From: Fibrobacterota bacterium
GTDB lineage: Bacteria > Fibrobacterota > Chitinivibrionia > Chitinivibrionales > Chitinispirillaceae
Direction: 5' to 3'
Assembly (NCBI GenBank): GCA_023412475.1
Contig: JAEYNR010000064.1
Coordinates: 1 to 56,586, forward strand
Length of the DNA stretch: 56,586 nt
Part shown: positions 27,493 to 36,786 of the stretch, one piece after another
Layout: each line of letters begins with the position of its first letter
Position numbering within the stretch: the stretch's first letter is position 1
Notes under the pieces: generated by a model
Seen by the model: the letters and a program-made list of their open reading frames with translations, nothing else
Databases searched by the model: none
Told to the model about the DNA's origin: nothing
Position numbers and translations under genes: made by a program

Positions 27493-27579
27493 TACATAAT
27501 ATTGATTAAAACTAATCAGTAATTCAATAATTATGGGTGAAAAGAACTGAAAACTTAGTACCAAGATCAAAGAACCATA

Positions 27580-29538
27580 ATGATTAAAACGTGCATAATC
27601 AGTTGGATCCTGGTATTGATACCAGCCATGGTATTACCGAATAGTTTATGGGTTAATCATATTAACCGTCATGAGTTAACAGACCTTCTAATCGAAGGAG
27701 AATACATTTGGATGGCTACTTCTAACACCGGAATAATACGCTGGAACACAAATACTGGAGAGCGGCAGATTTTTGATTCAAGCACTGGTTTTTTTTCAGA
27801 TTACGATTTCTATCTTGCATCCGACAGGTCAAAAAATATATGTGTTGCTTCAAAAAATATTCTTGCATCTTATATAAATGGAAGCTGGCAACTGAAATAT
27901 AGTTTCCAGAGCAGGATTATTGATCTTTCTTTTGACCTTACCGGGAATCTCTGGATTGCTCTTTCCGAAACAATACTAAAGCAGGAAGGGGATTCTTTCA
28001 AACATGTAATTGCATTTGACTCTCTTATCGAAGAGAATAAATATGTTAGTGAGATAGTTTCTGGAATTGAAGACAGTTGTGTGTATGTTAGAGTTGAAAA
28101 CAAGATCTTTCAATTTAATACGGATGGAAAATATCAAAAAACAATTGAGATTCCATTGGTTGACCCGTTTAAAATGGCAATTGGCAAGGATGGACTTTTT
28201 GTTACTGCAATAAGAGAAGTTGGTTTATATAAAGATGATAACTGGAGTTTTTTTTCCACTGATAGTGGAAACCTAAATATCGGGGTAATGGAATTTTCTG
28301 TGTCTGATCAGGGGGATATTTGGGCGTATGGTCAGGATTTAATGGTTTTTGAAAATGAGAAATGGGTTGTAAAACATAGATATAAACAGAGCGATATCAG
28401 AATCAGAACCGTAGCTCCGGTAAATGGGAATATTGCATGGGTGGGTGGAGCCTATTTTTTTGGAAAGCTCGTTTGGGGTGAATTACAACAGATTAGCGAG
28501 AATTCACCTGCAAGTAATAACATCGGTTATATTTACTCTGATAAGGATGGAACCATCTGGGCACAATGTGGGAATACATTGAGCAGATTTTCAAATGGAA
28601 CCTGGACACATCCTTACGCCCGTAAGACCAGGGGTATGCTCCAGACATCTGACAGCGTTTATTACTTTATCGAAAAAAACGGTGTTTTTGTTTATGGACA
28701 ACTAATAAATGGTATAAGAGATAAGAATCTGGTAGGTCATAATTTTGTGCCACCAGGTGAAATCAATGCAATTTCTGAGGATGTGTATGGAAAAATCTGG
28801 TTTGCTACATCAGAGGGTATAATCCAGAATGGAAGTGATACACTTTATTCCAGCAGTAATTGCAGATTCGCTTCAAGCCATATTAATACGATTTTAGCTA
28901 CGGCCGATTCCTCATTATGGATAGGTGGTAAAAATGGAACTTTGGCATGTTATAAAGACAAAAACTGGATCGTAGGTAATCTCGAACAATCATTCGATAT
29001 TAGAGCTCTTGCTTATGATTCAGGCTGCGGATTGTGGATAGGCACAAACAAAGGCATATTCACCATTGCAAAACCATCAGATAATATAGTTGCTGTTGAA
29101 ATAGAGTCTGATTTACGAAATGTATCGAGCATTGTAATCGATTTCAAGAAAAGAATATGGGTTGGTACTAATGAGGGACTGGGTTGTTATGAGAATGGAA
29201 AATGGAATGTTTTACGTAAATCTGACGGCCTTACATCCAATCTGATAACATCGCTTGTACTGAACAAAGATTCTGTCCTGTGGATAGGAACTTACGACAG
29301 GGGTATAAGTACACTGAATTTGAAATCATATCCCCTGCAAAACCGGTTAATTAAGAACAGCAGAAAAACGAATCAGTTGTTTTCAAAATATCAGATTCAT
29401 TTTGGAAACCCTAAATTGCTTTTGGAAAACCGGAATAACTTTTTGCTCAACGGAAGGAAGAGTGGGAGCTTTTTATCGGGAAGACCGACTACTAATTTGT
29501 ATATTTTTTATTCTGATGAAAAACATGTGCAAAAATAA
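27580..29538 (+). CDS. Secreted two-component-regulator-type beta-propeller protein
   Basis: The 652-residue product has a signal peptide (about 1-20) and a long series of propeller blades with the Reg_prop pattern: IWMATSNTGIIRWN, LWIALSE, IWAYGQDL, IWFATSEGI, LWIGGKNGTLACY, LWIGTNKGIF, IWVGTNEGLGCY and LWIGTYDRGISTL. Such propellers normally form the extracellular sensor of hybrid two-component systems, where they detect polysaccharide fragments. Here the protein ends about 75 residues after the last blade with no membrane helix, kinase or DNA-binding domain. A ligand-binding or scaffold role is therefore inferred. It sits between two paralogous small secreted proteins and probably shares their transcript (gaps of 87 and 49 bases). 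Confidence 0.75.
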   Translation: MIKTCIISWILVLIPAMVLPNSLWVNHINRHELTDLLIEGEYIWMATSNTGIIRWNTNTGERQIFDSSTGFFSDYDFYLASDRSKNICVASKNILASYINGSWQLKYSFQSRIIDLSFDLTGNLWIALSETILKQEGDSFKHVIAFDSLIEENKYVSEIVSGIEDSCVYVRVENKIFQFNTDGKYQKTIEIPLVDPFKMAIGKDGLFVTAIREVGLYKDDNWSFFSTDSGNLNIGVMEFSVSDQGDIWAYGQDLMVFENEKWVVKHRYKQSDIRIRTVAPVNGNIAWVGGAYFFGKLVWGELQQISENSPASNNIGYIYSDKDGTIWAQCGNTLSRFSNGTWTHPYARKTRGMLQTSDSVYYFIEKNGVFVYGQLINGIRDKNLVGHNFVPPGEINAISEDVYGKIWFATSEGIIQNGSDTLYSSSNCRFASSHINTILATADSSLWIGGKNGTLACYKDKNWIVGNLEQSFDIRALAYDSGCGLWIGTNKGIFTIAKPSDNIVAVEIESDLRNVSSIVIDFKKRIWVGTNEGLGCYENGKWNVLRKSDGLTSNLITSLVLNKDSVLWIGTYDRGISTLNLKSYPLQNRLIKNSRKTNQLFSKYQIHFGNPKLLLENRNNFLLNGRKSGSFLSGRPTTNLYIFYSDEKHVQK

Positions 29539-29587
29539 TCTGACCGCATAAATTAAAAAAGAGCAGATTACTAAAAAGGAAATAACT

Positions 29588-30259
29588 ATGAATAACAAAG
29601 AAGTATATAACAAATTCCGATGGGTAGCCCTTATTTGTGCAGTCTTGTTTTCAAATGCTTCTGCAGATGAGCTTGTATTAACTATGTATGGAGGATTGGG
29701 CAATATAGTGTCAGCCGATACAGTTACTTCAAAGGTTTTCAGAAGTTTCCGGGCCTGGAATAGTTTCATTGATATTAATATTTTTCCTGATACCCGCACA
29801 TTGCCAGAAATGCCTGATTTTTCAAATTGGAAAAACGATTCCTCTTATTTTGAAAATTCAATTGCCGTTGCATTTGAGGGGAACCGGATCGCAAGAATTG
29901 TCAATGTTACTTTTTCAGAAGAGAAAATCATTGTTAAGTACAATTTAAGTGAAGATGAGTACACCATAACTGATTATCAACATAATCCCCAAGGTAATGA
30001 GATCAGAGCAACAGCAATCGTATTTTATTTTATAAGCAGCGAAAGTATAGATCTCAGCGAGAAAGAGGTCGTTTTCCTACTAAATAATGTGTCGGTGAAA
30101 ACTCCTCGACAAGCAAACCCTTTTCACTCGGTTCAAGATCAGGTTTTTAAGATAAAGAAAGTTGATATGTCAGGAAGACTTTTGTTTGAAAGTAATACCA
30201 GCGGGATTTATATCATGAAATCTGCCAGGCATAATTTGAGAAAAATTGTAATTAAATAA
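29588..30259 (+). CDS. Secreted protein of an unrecognised family (YGGLGN family, copy B) with Por-like tail
   Basis: The 223-residue product has a signal peptide (about 1-27, ending ASADE) and an AAGGA site. The family domain (LTMYGGLGN, VFRSFRAWNSFID, VAFEGNRIARIVNV, DEYTITDYQHNPQGN, TAIVFYFIS) is the same as in the gene at 26980-27492. It adds about 50 residues after position 170 that look like a type IX secretion tail (VDMSGRLLFESN, SGIYIM), so this copy may be surface-attached while copy A is not. The two copies flank the propeller gene. Function unknown. Confidence 0.75.
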   Translation: MNNKEVYNKFRWVALICAVLFSNASADELVLTMYGGLGNIVSADTVTSKVFRSFRAWNSFIDINIFPDTRTLPEMPDFSNWKNDSSYFENSIAVAFEGNRIARIVNVTFSEEKIIVKYNLSEDEYTITDYQHNPQGNEIRATAIVFYFISSESIDLSEKEVVFLLNNVSVKTPRQANPFHSVQDQVFKIKKVDMSGRLLFESNTSGIYIMKSARHNLRKIVIK

Positions 30260-30390
30260 TTGGCTTATTGCGCTTTTCCCTTTCTGGGATACGGTCGCGC
30301 AACTGATCATTCAAATTACCGGTTCTCCACTGTTCTTTTTTTTTTCCCGAGTTGCATTATTGATACTCAGAATGGCATTTTTGGCTCCCT

Positions 30391-30544
30391 GAGGGTCGAT
30401 TAGCATTTGCCCGCCCTCGCTTATCAGTTGCCCGGGCTCGTTTAGCTTTGCCCGGATTTGAAATGAAGTCCCCGGACTCGATTAGCAGTTGCCCGGGGTC
30501 GCTTAGCAGTTGCCCGGACTCGATTAACAGTTCCCCGGGCTTCG
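30391..30544. repeat. Degenerate ~21-bp tandem repeat, about seven units
   Basis: Successive TCG(A/C/T)TTAGCAGTTGCCCGG-like units start at about 30396, 30417, 30438, 30458, 30478, 30499 and 30520, with spacing of 20 or 21 bases. The best units read CTCGATTAGCAGTTGCCCGG; the fourth is much diverged. The block is markedly more GC-rich than its surroundings. The spacing is constant and there is no variable spacer, so it is not a CRISPR array. Confidence 0.85.
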
Positions 30545-30764
30545 GGACACCGATTTTGGGCTCCAGACAGCCTTTACAGGAGTAAAAATTCGTTTCTCGG
30601 GAGACGTAGGATTGCCGATCGAACCCTTAAGGGAAACCTTCGGGACGTACTGGAAACGTTCTCAGTGGTCTTGATCAGTTTCTGTTCCTGGCCAGTAAGT
30701 TTTGCCAGACTTTTGGTGAATGTGTCTGAGATTCTGAAATTCCAAGTGTGTGAAAATACCGTTT

Positions 30765-30800
30765 AATAAAGCCCTTCGAAAAAGATAGAAGAGCTTTATT
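30765..30800. terminator. Long stem-loop, possible terminator or attenuator
   Basis: Arms AATAAAGCCCTTC and GAAGAGCTTTATT pair over 13 positions with one mismatch (a wobble when read on the minus strand) around a 10-base A-rich loop. It lies in the gene-poor gap between two convergent genes, so it could end transcripts from either side, but no long U-run follows on either strand. Confidence 0.5.
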
Positions 30801-30818
30801 AGATCAGTTTATTTTTAG

Positions 30819-30962
30819 TTATCGATAGCGTTTTACCTGTGCAGCCTCTTCGCTTTTACGGCGCTTTTCGTTTAACTTCTCGATTTGAGCCAGCTTTCCT
30901 AAGAATCTTTGCGGTTTCTTCTGTGTGGTAAAGGACAAGACACGAAAGAATTGACCGAAATA
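30819..30962 (-). pseudogene. Short basic coding remnant
   Basis: A minus-strand frame following an upstream stop encodes 47 residues without a start codon: FGQFFRVLSF, then PQRFLGKLAQIEKLNEKRRK and EEAAQVKRYR before the stop. The heptad-like charged composition resembles the C-terminus of a real protein, but there is no start and no family match I can name. It could also be chance. Confidence 0.3.
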
Positions 30963-31133
30963 CTATTACCCTTTTCTCTTATATGTAAGATCGTTAATGA
31001 GTGCAGGCATTTCAATCTTTGGTGAGGACTATACGAATTGAAGGCAAGCAATTTCGTTAGGGACCCTGAAAAGCTTGGGGCGGGGCAAGGATTTATTTAA
31101 CAGAAAATACTCAGCCAAAGAAAACAATTGTCT

Positions 31134-32501
31134 TCAAAACTCCAGCACATAAGATGCTTCTTCTATCGCCAGCTTTTCTCCCGGTATACGCAAGAAAGCA
31201 GTCAGTCCATTCATCCAGATCACCTCAAGTTCCCAATCGCCACTATCCTGAAGTATTTCAACCGGTATACTAATGAAATTCTCTGCTTCGGTGGCCCAGT
31301 GAAGACCCAGCCATTCTCCGTCAATCGCTTTTCTGGCTCTTATTTCCAAAACTGCATCCGGGCCATTACGAACCTGCACCAATGACCACCATCTCCCGCT
31401 TCCCTCCTTAACATGTAATGAAGGCTCTCCGTCGGAAACCCCTTGTACCCCTTCACAACTGACCCATTCCCATTCTCCGGAATACCGCCCTGGTTGATTT
31501 TTCATTATTTCTCCAGCCGGAGCACCGCCAAGATCTATCCCACAGTTGTCATCCGGACATTTATCCATAATGCGGACAATTGCACTGCGGATCTCTCCCT
31601 CTCTTGTACGTACACGCACCCGGGCACAGGCCCCGCAAATCTGACCGCCCTGCCATTGCCCTTCCAGATCACCCGGAAACTGATTCACATTTATTGCGGC
31701 ATAATAACGGATCCCTGTTGATCCATAATTGCAGGCCCCCCCTTGAGAGAATTCCGGCTCACTTATCGACCCATACGTTGTAACATCACCATCACCACCT
31801 TTATCGGTAAAGATGGGAATGCCGGGAGTTACATGTCCCACCCCTATGGGCATCAACTTTATTTTTATCTCCTTCTGGACTGCGGAAGTGATTGCCTGGC
31901 GGACTGTCTGTGTGCTTTCAGCAGAAACTATCAGTATATCTCTGAATGCATCATTCTGAGATTTCTGCTCAAAGCCGCTCATCATCTCCCTATTACTTAT
32001 AATTTTTGATCTTCCGCAATGAACTCCACTTGGACACACCACATGGCGGATTACAGCTTTAATTCCCCGGCAACTTACTACTGTCAAATACACTCCGGAG
32101 CTCATCTTGGCCAAAGGAAGCCTGACACTCTGTTTACCATTAACACCAGCAATGACAGATGAACGAAAAGCCATACTGCCTTTAGAATCGTAGATTGAAA
32201 CTTCTGCATCCGAACCAAACTTGAGATCGAATTTCAGCACAGTACCATTCCGGGTGACAAATGGTGTGTTGCTGATTTTTATATTTCTCGAAGAAAGAGT
32301 TGATCCTTCGGCAAGTTCGAATTTCCCATATTGGTCTGTGCGCGTATTCAAGGAATCTCTTTTATAAAGAGACACTTTGGCGCCGGATAGCGGTTGATCG
32401 AGCTCATTCAGCACGACTCCAGAAAGATGGATATCACTGCTGAATGCCACTTGAAAAAAGGACACGGAAGAAAGCATCATCAGAACAACTTTATAATTCA
32501 T
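31134..32501 (-). CDS. Secreted bacterial expansin (EXLX1-like) with nested N-terminal module
   Basis: The 455-residue protein has a signal peptide (1-22), then the nested module found in the DUF3237 and CE1 proteins (LSGVVLNELDQPLSGAKV, inserted Por-like strands VSIYDSKGSMAFRS and MSSGVYLTVVS, then QKEIKIKL near 211-216). From about 220 it is an expansin. Domain 1, a six-stranded double-psi barrel, has GACNYG, YYAAINVNQF, CGACARVRV and the essential Asp in MDKCP (Asp313), then DLGGAPAGEI and WVSCE. Domain 2 (CBM63, about 355-445) has EGSGRWWSLVQVRN with the cellulose-binding tryptophans 371 and 372. Expansins loosen cellulose-xyloglucan contacts without hydrolysis. The xyloglucanase gene lies immediately upstream, 11 bases away, so the pair is one operon. 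Confidence 0.9.
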   Translation of the reverse strand: MNYKVVLMMLSSVSFFQVAFSSDIHLSGVVLNELDQPLSGAKVSLYKRDSLNTRTDQYGKFELAEGSTLSSRNIKISNTPFVTRNGTVLKFDLKFGSDAEVSIYDSKGSMAFRSSVIAGVNGKQSVRLPLAKMSSGVYLTVVSCRGIKAVIRHVVCPSGVHCGRSKIISNREMMSGFEQKSQNDAFRDILIVSAESTQTVRQAITSAVQKEIKIKLMPIGVGHVTPGIPIFTDKGGDGDVTTYGSISEPEFSQGGACNYGSTGIRYYAAINVNQFPGDLEGQWQGGQICGACARVRVRTREGEIRSAIVRIMDKCPDDNCGIDLGGAPAGEIMKNQPGRYSGEWEWVSCEGVQGVSDGEPSLHVKEGSGRWWSLVQVRNGPDAVLEIRARKAIDGEWLGLHWATEAENFISIPVEILQDSGDWELEVIWMNGLTAFLRIPGEKLAIEEASYVLEF

Positions 32502-32512
32502 AATGTCCGGAT

Positions 32513-35110
32513 TTATTTCATTTTCTGTTTAGATGTTTTTCCACGTATCGTTTGTACTTTTTTTGTTTTCAATATTCTATTCTGGTTGTCCCGTAAAACA
32601 GAGACTGTGACCCCCTGCACCCTTTTAGACGAATTTGGTATTGAAAGGATGGGCCGATTCACCTGCACCCTAGATACCAGTCTGCCATCGAGTGTATAGC
32701 TGCTCAGGAAAAAACCGGAATTAATTCTCCGGTCGATTATGTGTAAAGATTTATTCGGGTGATTATGTTTTTTAGCAACAGCGGTCATAGAGAGCGGATA
32801 ACGTACAGCGATTCCTCTGCCAGCAGTGCTTCTATACACTACCCCAAAGATATTTGCATCACCTCGGACAAAATTACCATTTGAAAGTGATCCATACTGA
32901 TGTTTGTCATCATCGATACGCACCCAGTTTTTAGCTTCATCGATTGATTGCCAGATGCCCTTGACACCATTTATTGTGCCATAGATGTAAATAGCAGGAT
33001 AAGAAGCTCCGGGAGCTTCTTTCCCAAAACCTATTGCTTCGCTGTGCTGGATTCTTTGAGTGTATACAGCATCTTCTTCAGGATCGATCTTTTTAAATGT
33101 CACTCCACCATCGGTTGACCTGGCAAGATATCCGCCATTGACTCCATCCCAGGCATACCCGGTCACCCATAAATGGCCCTCCTTGCCAGGAGTCACCTGC
33201 ATGTCGCTTGTCCAGGAGAACTCAGCCCCTCCAACCTTAGTGAAAGACTTACCCTTGTCGGTACTTTTACACAGGCCGCTACTAAAAGCATAAAAGACAT
33301 CCTCATTTTCAGGATCTGCGGTAGGAAAACATTTCTGTCCAGAGATACCGCTGCATACAGTCCAGGTTTCGCCCCAGTCATCAGTACGAAGCAGAGTATT
33401 TTTTTCATAAGGGTTCCACAGCACCACTTTCCCATCGGCGGATACAGCTATTTTCCCTTTATAGTTCAGTTTCGGGTCAGGGTGGGTTTTAAATTTTGTC
33501 CAGGTTTTACCTGTATCTGTAGAGTAGTAGAGAGGGAAAATGTATTCATTGTGCGTCTCCTCTTTATCGTTGCCGCCCACTCTAACCACCACAGCCGGAT
33601 TTTTTGCGGCATAATCGATTCCCGTTGTTGAACCCATCTGAGGCTGATGACGTTTACCACTGGGAGGCTGTGTAATATTTGTATGCACAAAACCATCATA
33701 ATCGCCTATAACCGTTATAAGCGGTCCCCCCGGTATACTTACAAGATCTTCCGGGACGGTTTCTTCAAGATTATTAACCGTGAATTTCCATGTAAATCTT
33801 TTACCCGGTGAGAAATTATCGGTTTTAAAGATTCCGTTACCCGAAGTAACAAACACCCGCTTCGGGTTGAATGGATCAAATTCGATGCTTCCTGCCCAGT
33901 GAATACTCGCGCCTTCAATCCAGTCATAACCGTTTTTGTCCAGTACTGCAATGGGTTCATTTTCCGGTATCTCGCTTATTTCACCATCAGATATATTTCC
34001 AAAAACACTGATCCAAGTCGAACCTCCATCGGTGGTGGAAAAGATCTTATCCCCCCAGCCTGCAATAGTTGTCTTGTTCCAGAGCTGAGGCTTCCAGGTA
34101 TTGATTGATGAGACTACCAGATGATTTGAATCTGCCATATCCATGCTTATACCACCATATCCGCCAAAGTGAGCGTCCCAAATGGTCTGCCCCGGATGTT
34201 CAGGATCTTCCGGATCATCGATCCAGTTTTCAGGTGAGATGTTTTTCCAGGATTTATCTTCAGTATCATAACGGAGCAGTGCTCCCCTGGTTATAGTTGT
34301 GTTATTGCCAAAACCTGGTCCGGCTCCATTTGCGGTTGTTAAATAGAGGTATCTGCCCCCGGGAGTAAGAACCCCGCGCTGAGGCATAACCGGTTTTGAC
34401 AGAGTGGGCAGAGCAATAAGATCCCAGGATACTCCGCCATCATCTGAAACGTAAAGGTTATCACCTGTTACAGACATCCCGATATAGATCCGCTGAGTGA
34501 TTCCACCTGAGATGCGATTATTATCGAATAAAACAAAACAGATTCCCTCATTGCCCGAAGGTGGTTCAACAGAAGAGATTTTTGACCAGGTTGATCCACG
34601 ATCTGTACTTTTCCACAATCCGTCTTTACGGGTCCCACAAAAAAGAATGTCGGGATTATTGGGATCAACAGCCAGCCGTTCTCCGTTCTGACGTCCATAG
34701 CCATTGCCATGTGCTTTAAACATGGCAGTTACATTTATGGTATCGAATGTCTTTCCGTAATCATTGGAACGGAGAATCATCGTTTTTCCATCATTCCAGT
34801 ATTCTGTTCCGGCAAGCATATAAAGTCGGTTTGGATTGGAAGGATCTATCGCAAGCGCTTCAATTCCAAATAGGCCGTTATTGTTGGAATCAAACCAGTC
34901 ATTCAGTGGAATCCATGATCCATTAGCTTCGTTCCAGCGATATGCCCCCCCGACATCGGTTCTGGCATAAATGAGGTTTTTTTCATATTTTGAAGTGATA
35001 ATCGCAGAAACAAAGCCGCCCCCACCCATAGTCACCGTACCCCAGGTGAACGATTCAGCAGCAGAGAGTCCAAATACTATACATAGTAATAGTAGAATTA
35101 TGGTAAACAT
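32513..35110 (-). CDS. Secreted GH74 xyloglucanase
   Basis: The 865-residue product has a signal peptide (about 1-18) and two seven-bladed propellers made of BNR/Asp-box-like turns (STDRGSTW, VSDDGGVSW, TTDGGSTW, STDTGKTW, STDGGVTF). The opening WGTVTMGGGGFVSAIITS, the ARTDVGGAYRW block (Asp52) and GLFGIEALAIDP are characteristic of glycoside hydrolase family 74, which cuts the xyloglucan backbone. One catalytic Asp is expected in the first of these blocks; I could not place the second with certainty. The last 60 residues (SYTLDGRLVSRVQ) look like a degenerate Por-like tail and end in a basic stretch. The expansin gene follows after 11 bases, so cell-wall loosening and xyloglucan cleavage are expressed together. 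Confidence 0.92.
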   Translation of the reverse strand: MFTIILLLLCIVFGLSAAESFTWGTVTMGGGGFVSAIITSKYEKNLIYARTDVGGAYRWNEANGSWIPLNDWFDSNNNGLFGIEALAIDPSNPNRLYMLAGTEYWNDGKTMILRSNDYGKTFDTINVTAMFKAHGNGYGRQNGERLAVDPNNPDILFCGTRKDGLWKSTDRGSTWSKISSVEPPSGNEGICFVLFDNNRISGGITQRIYIGMSVTGDNLYVSDDGGVSWDLIALPTLSKPVMPQRGVLTPGGRYLYLTTANGAGPGFGNNTTITRGALLRYDTEDKSWKNISPENWIDDPEDPEHPGQTIWDAHFGGYGGISMDMADSNHLVVSSINTWKPQLWNKTTIAGWGDKIFSTTDGGSTWISVFGNISDGEISEIPENEPIAVLDKNGYDWIEGASIHWAGSIEFDPFNPKRVFVTSGNGIFKTDNFSPGKRFTWKFTVNNLEETVPEDLVSIPGGPLITVIGDYDGFVHTNITQPPSGKRHQPQMGSTTGIDYAAKNPAVVVRVGGNDKEETHNEYIFPLYYSTDTGKTWTKFKTHPDPKLNYKGKIAVSADGKVVLWNPYEKNTLLRTDDWGETWTVCSGISGQKCFPTADPENEDVFYAFSSGLCKSTDKGKSFTKVGGAEFSWTSDMQVTPGKEGHLWVTGYAWDGVNGGYLARSTDGGVTFKKIDPEEDAVYTQRIQHSEAIGFGKEAPGASYPAIYIYGTINGVKGIWQSIDEAKNWVRIDDDKHQYGSLSNGNFVRGDANIFGVVYRSTAGRGIAVRYPLSMTAVAKKHNHPNKSLHIIDRRINSGFFLSSYTLDGRLVSRVQVNRPILSIPNSSKRVQGVTVSVLRDNQNRILKTKKVQTIRGKTSKQKMK

Positions 35111-35293
35111 AAAGAAGCCCTTAGTAAGAGAAGTGAATATTTATACCATTTATTATAAATTAGTAACAATCAAAGTCTGAATCACGCATTATCTGAAACA
35201 GGAATTTCTCAAAGACAGCGGGCTTATAATTATATCGGAGGGACACACTAAAAGAGATCAGCAAAGATCTATGGAAGCAGTCAAATGTGAGTT

Positions 35294-36577
35294 TTAAAAC
35301 AAAGGTTCAACAGCACTGGTATGATCAATATGAATCACTGCATGAAACTGATCTGCCAGACGTGCATTAAAATAGTGGCTTACTCGTTCGGATTCAGGAG
35401 TATAAACTACCCCAATGGCACGTTCCAGATGGTTCTTTTTAAATTTATTTAGATCAGATGGAAGATCATTAAAATCAAGCACAAATGACTTTATATCAGT
35501 ATTATGGAACAGCTCTTCATAGCTGCCATCCAGAGCCGGATTAAGCTTTTTCTTTTCCACTTTCTCTCCCCATTGCGATGCGGCAGCCACGGTGCCATTA
35601 TGCGTAGTAAAGCCCACCAGATAGCAATCTGCCCAGTGTCTGAAAAGAACCAGTTGTCCCAGACTGAGTTCATCACTTTCTGAGAATTCTGTGGCCAGAG
35701 CATTACCCACATGAGAATTATGTGCCCACACCACGATTTTAGAGTCGCCTCTGATTTTTTTTACATGATTGCTAACCTCCTCAACCATATCAGCCATGTG
35801 AAGTTCCCTCAGATTCCAGGTTTTTACTCTGCTATTAAACATTTCACGGTAATACTGCTCGGCATCTTTGGCCACCCGTGCATTCTGTTCTGCATAAAAG
35901 AGATCCTCGTTTTGCTGAAGGCTATTTTTTTGCAGGTACTCGTTTCTTTTTTTCTGCAGCTCCAGAAGCTGATCGACTACCTGCTTTTGGCAGTTTTCTG
36001 TGACATAATTCATAGCCTGTCCATAGGAGTCATCATCGCTGCCGTATCTGTAAAAACAGGCATAGCGTTTTCTGGCCATTCTAGCGGCTTCCTGGTCGAC
36101 TTTATCAAGATACGAGATCACCTCTTCGATTGATGAGTACATGCTGTAAAGATCCAGTCCATAGAAAGCGATCTTTTCCTCCGGACTTTTTTGCATATTG
36201 ATCTCTTTGAGCTGTTCAATAAAGGAAAGCACTTCTTTATTTTTCCACATCCACACTGGAAACCGCTTGAAACCATCCAATGCTTCAACTGCGGATTTAC
36301 GCAAATAATTACTCTTCAGATACTGGTTGATTGACTGCACTTCCGGAAAATCAGCTTCAACAGCAATAACATTAAACCCTTTTTCTTTAATCAACAAAGA
36401 GGTGATTTGTGCCCGGGCGGTGTAAAATTGGCTGGTCCCGTGAGTTGCTTCTCCCAATAGAACAAAATGTGCATCTGCTATGCGGTCCAATAAGGGATAA
36501 TAGCTTTTGGGGTCATTGCTCAAGGGGTTAACGGTATTTCTGATGGCACTGATTAATGATGATTGCTGGTTATTCAT
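35294..36577 (-). CDS. Erythromycin-esterase-family protein
   Basis: From ATG 36577, with GGAG seven bases upstream, the product is 427 residues; the frame extends to 36679, but the extra residues look non-coding. The family signature is clear: LLGEATHGTSQFY, VIAVEADFPEVQSINQYL and VWAHNSHVGNA. Members include true macrolide esterases (EreA) and many chromosomal proteins with unknown substrates, so antibiotic resistance should not be assumed. No signal peptide is seen; it is probably cytoplasmic. It is flanked by gaps of 184 and 209 bases and stands alone. Confidence 0.85.
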   Translation of the reverse strand: MNNQQSSLISAIRNTVNPLSNDPKSYYPLLDRIADAHFVLLGEATHGTSQFYTARAQITSLLIKEKGFNVIAVEADFPEVQSINQYLKSNYLRKSAVEALDGFKRFPVWMWKNKEVLSFIEQLKEINMQKSPEEKIAFYGLDLYSMYSSIEEVISYLDKVDQEAARMARKRYACFYRYGSDDDSYGQAMNYVTENCQKQVVDQLLELQKKRNEYLQKNSLQQNEDLFYAEQNARVAKDAEQYYREMFNSRVKTWNLRELHMADMVEEVSNHVKKIRGDSKIVVWAHNSHVGNALATEFSESDELSLGQLVLFRHWADCYLVGFTTHNGTVAAASQWGEKVEKKKLNPALDGSYEELFHNTDIKSFVLDFNDLPSDLNKFKKNHLERAIGVVYTPESERVSHYFNARLADQFHAVIHIDHTSAVEPLF

Positions 36578-36786
36578 AGATTCTCCATCAAGTGAGCTAC
36601 AATGCAATTTGAGTATATAGTATTTTTGCCCTCTAAAAGGAGTGCATAGCAAAACTGCCTTGAATAATATTTTCTGCAAATTTCATGTCAAAGCCACCAG
36701 CTAACAACAACTTTATGGTGTATTCTTTGCATCTTTTGATCTATACATCTAAGTAGTAGCATCCATAAAGAATATCACCCTGAAAA

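Larger units (their letters stand above)
30260..31133. other. Long gene-poor region
   Basis: About 870 bases lie between convergent genes. The region contains a GC-rich degenerate tandem repeat (30391-30544), a long stem-loop (30765-30800) and a short protein-like remnant (30819-30962). Nothing else in it is supported as a gene. Confidence 0.6.

Noticed and set aside
24171..30259. Single operon of CLCA-like gene plus propeller locus
   Set aside because: A strong 10-bp terminator with T-rich tail follows the CLCA-like gene, so the two units are more likely to be separate transcripts, although read-through is possible.
30391..30544. CRISPR array
   Set aside because: The units abut with constant 20-21-base spacing and have no variable spacers; they are a degenerate tandem repeat.
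35294..36577. Macrolide resistance gene
   Set aside because: The family signature is present, but most members are chromosomal proteins with other, unknown substrates, and no mobile element or resistance gene is nearby.
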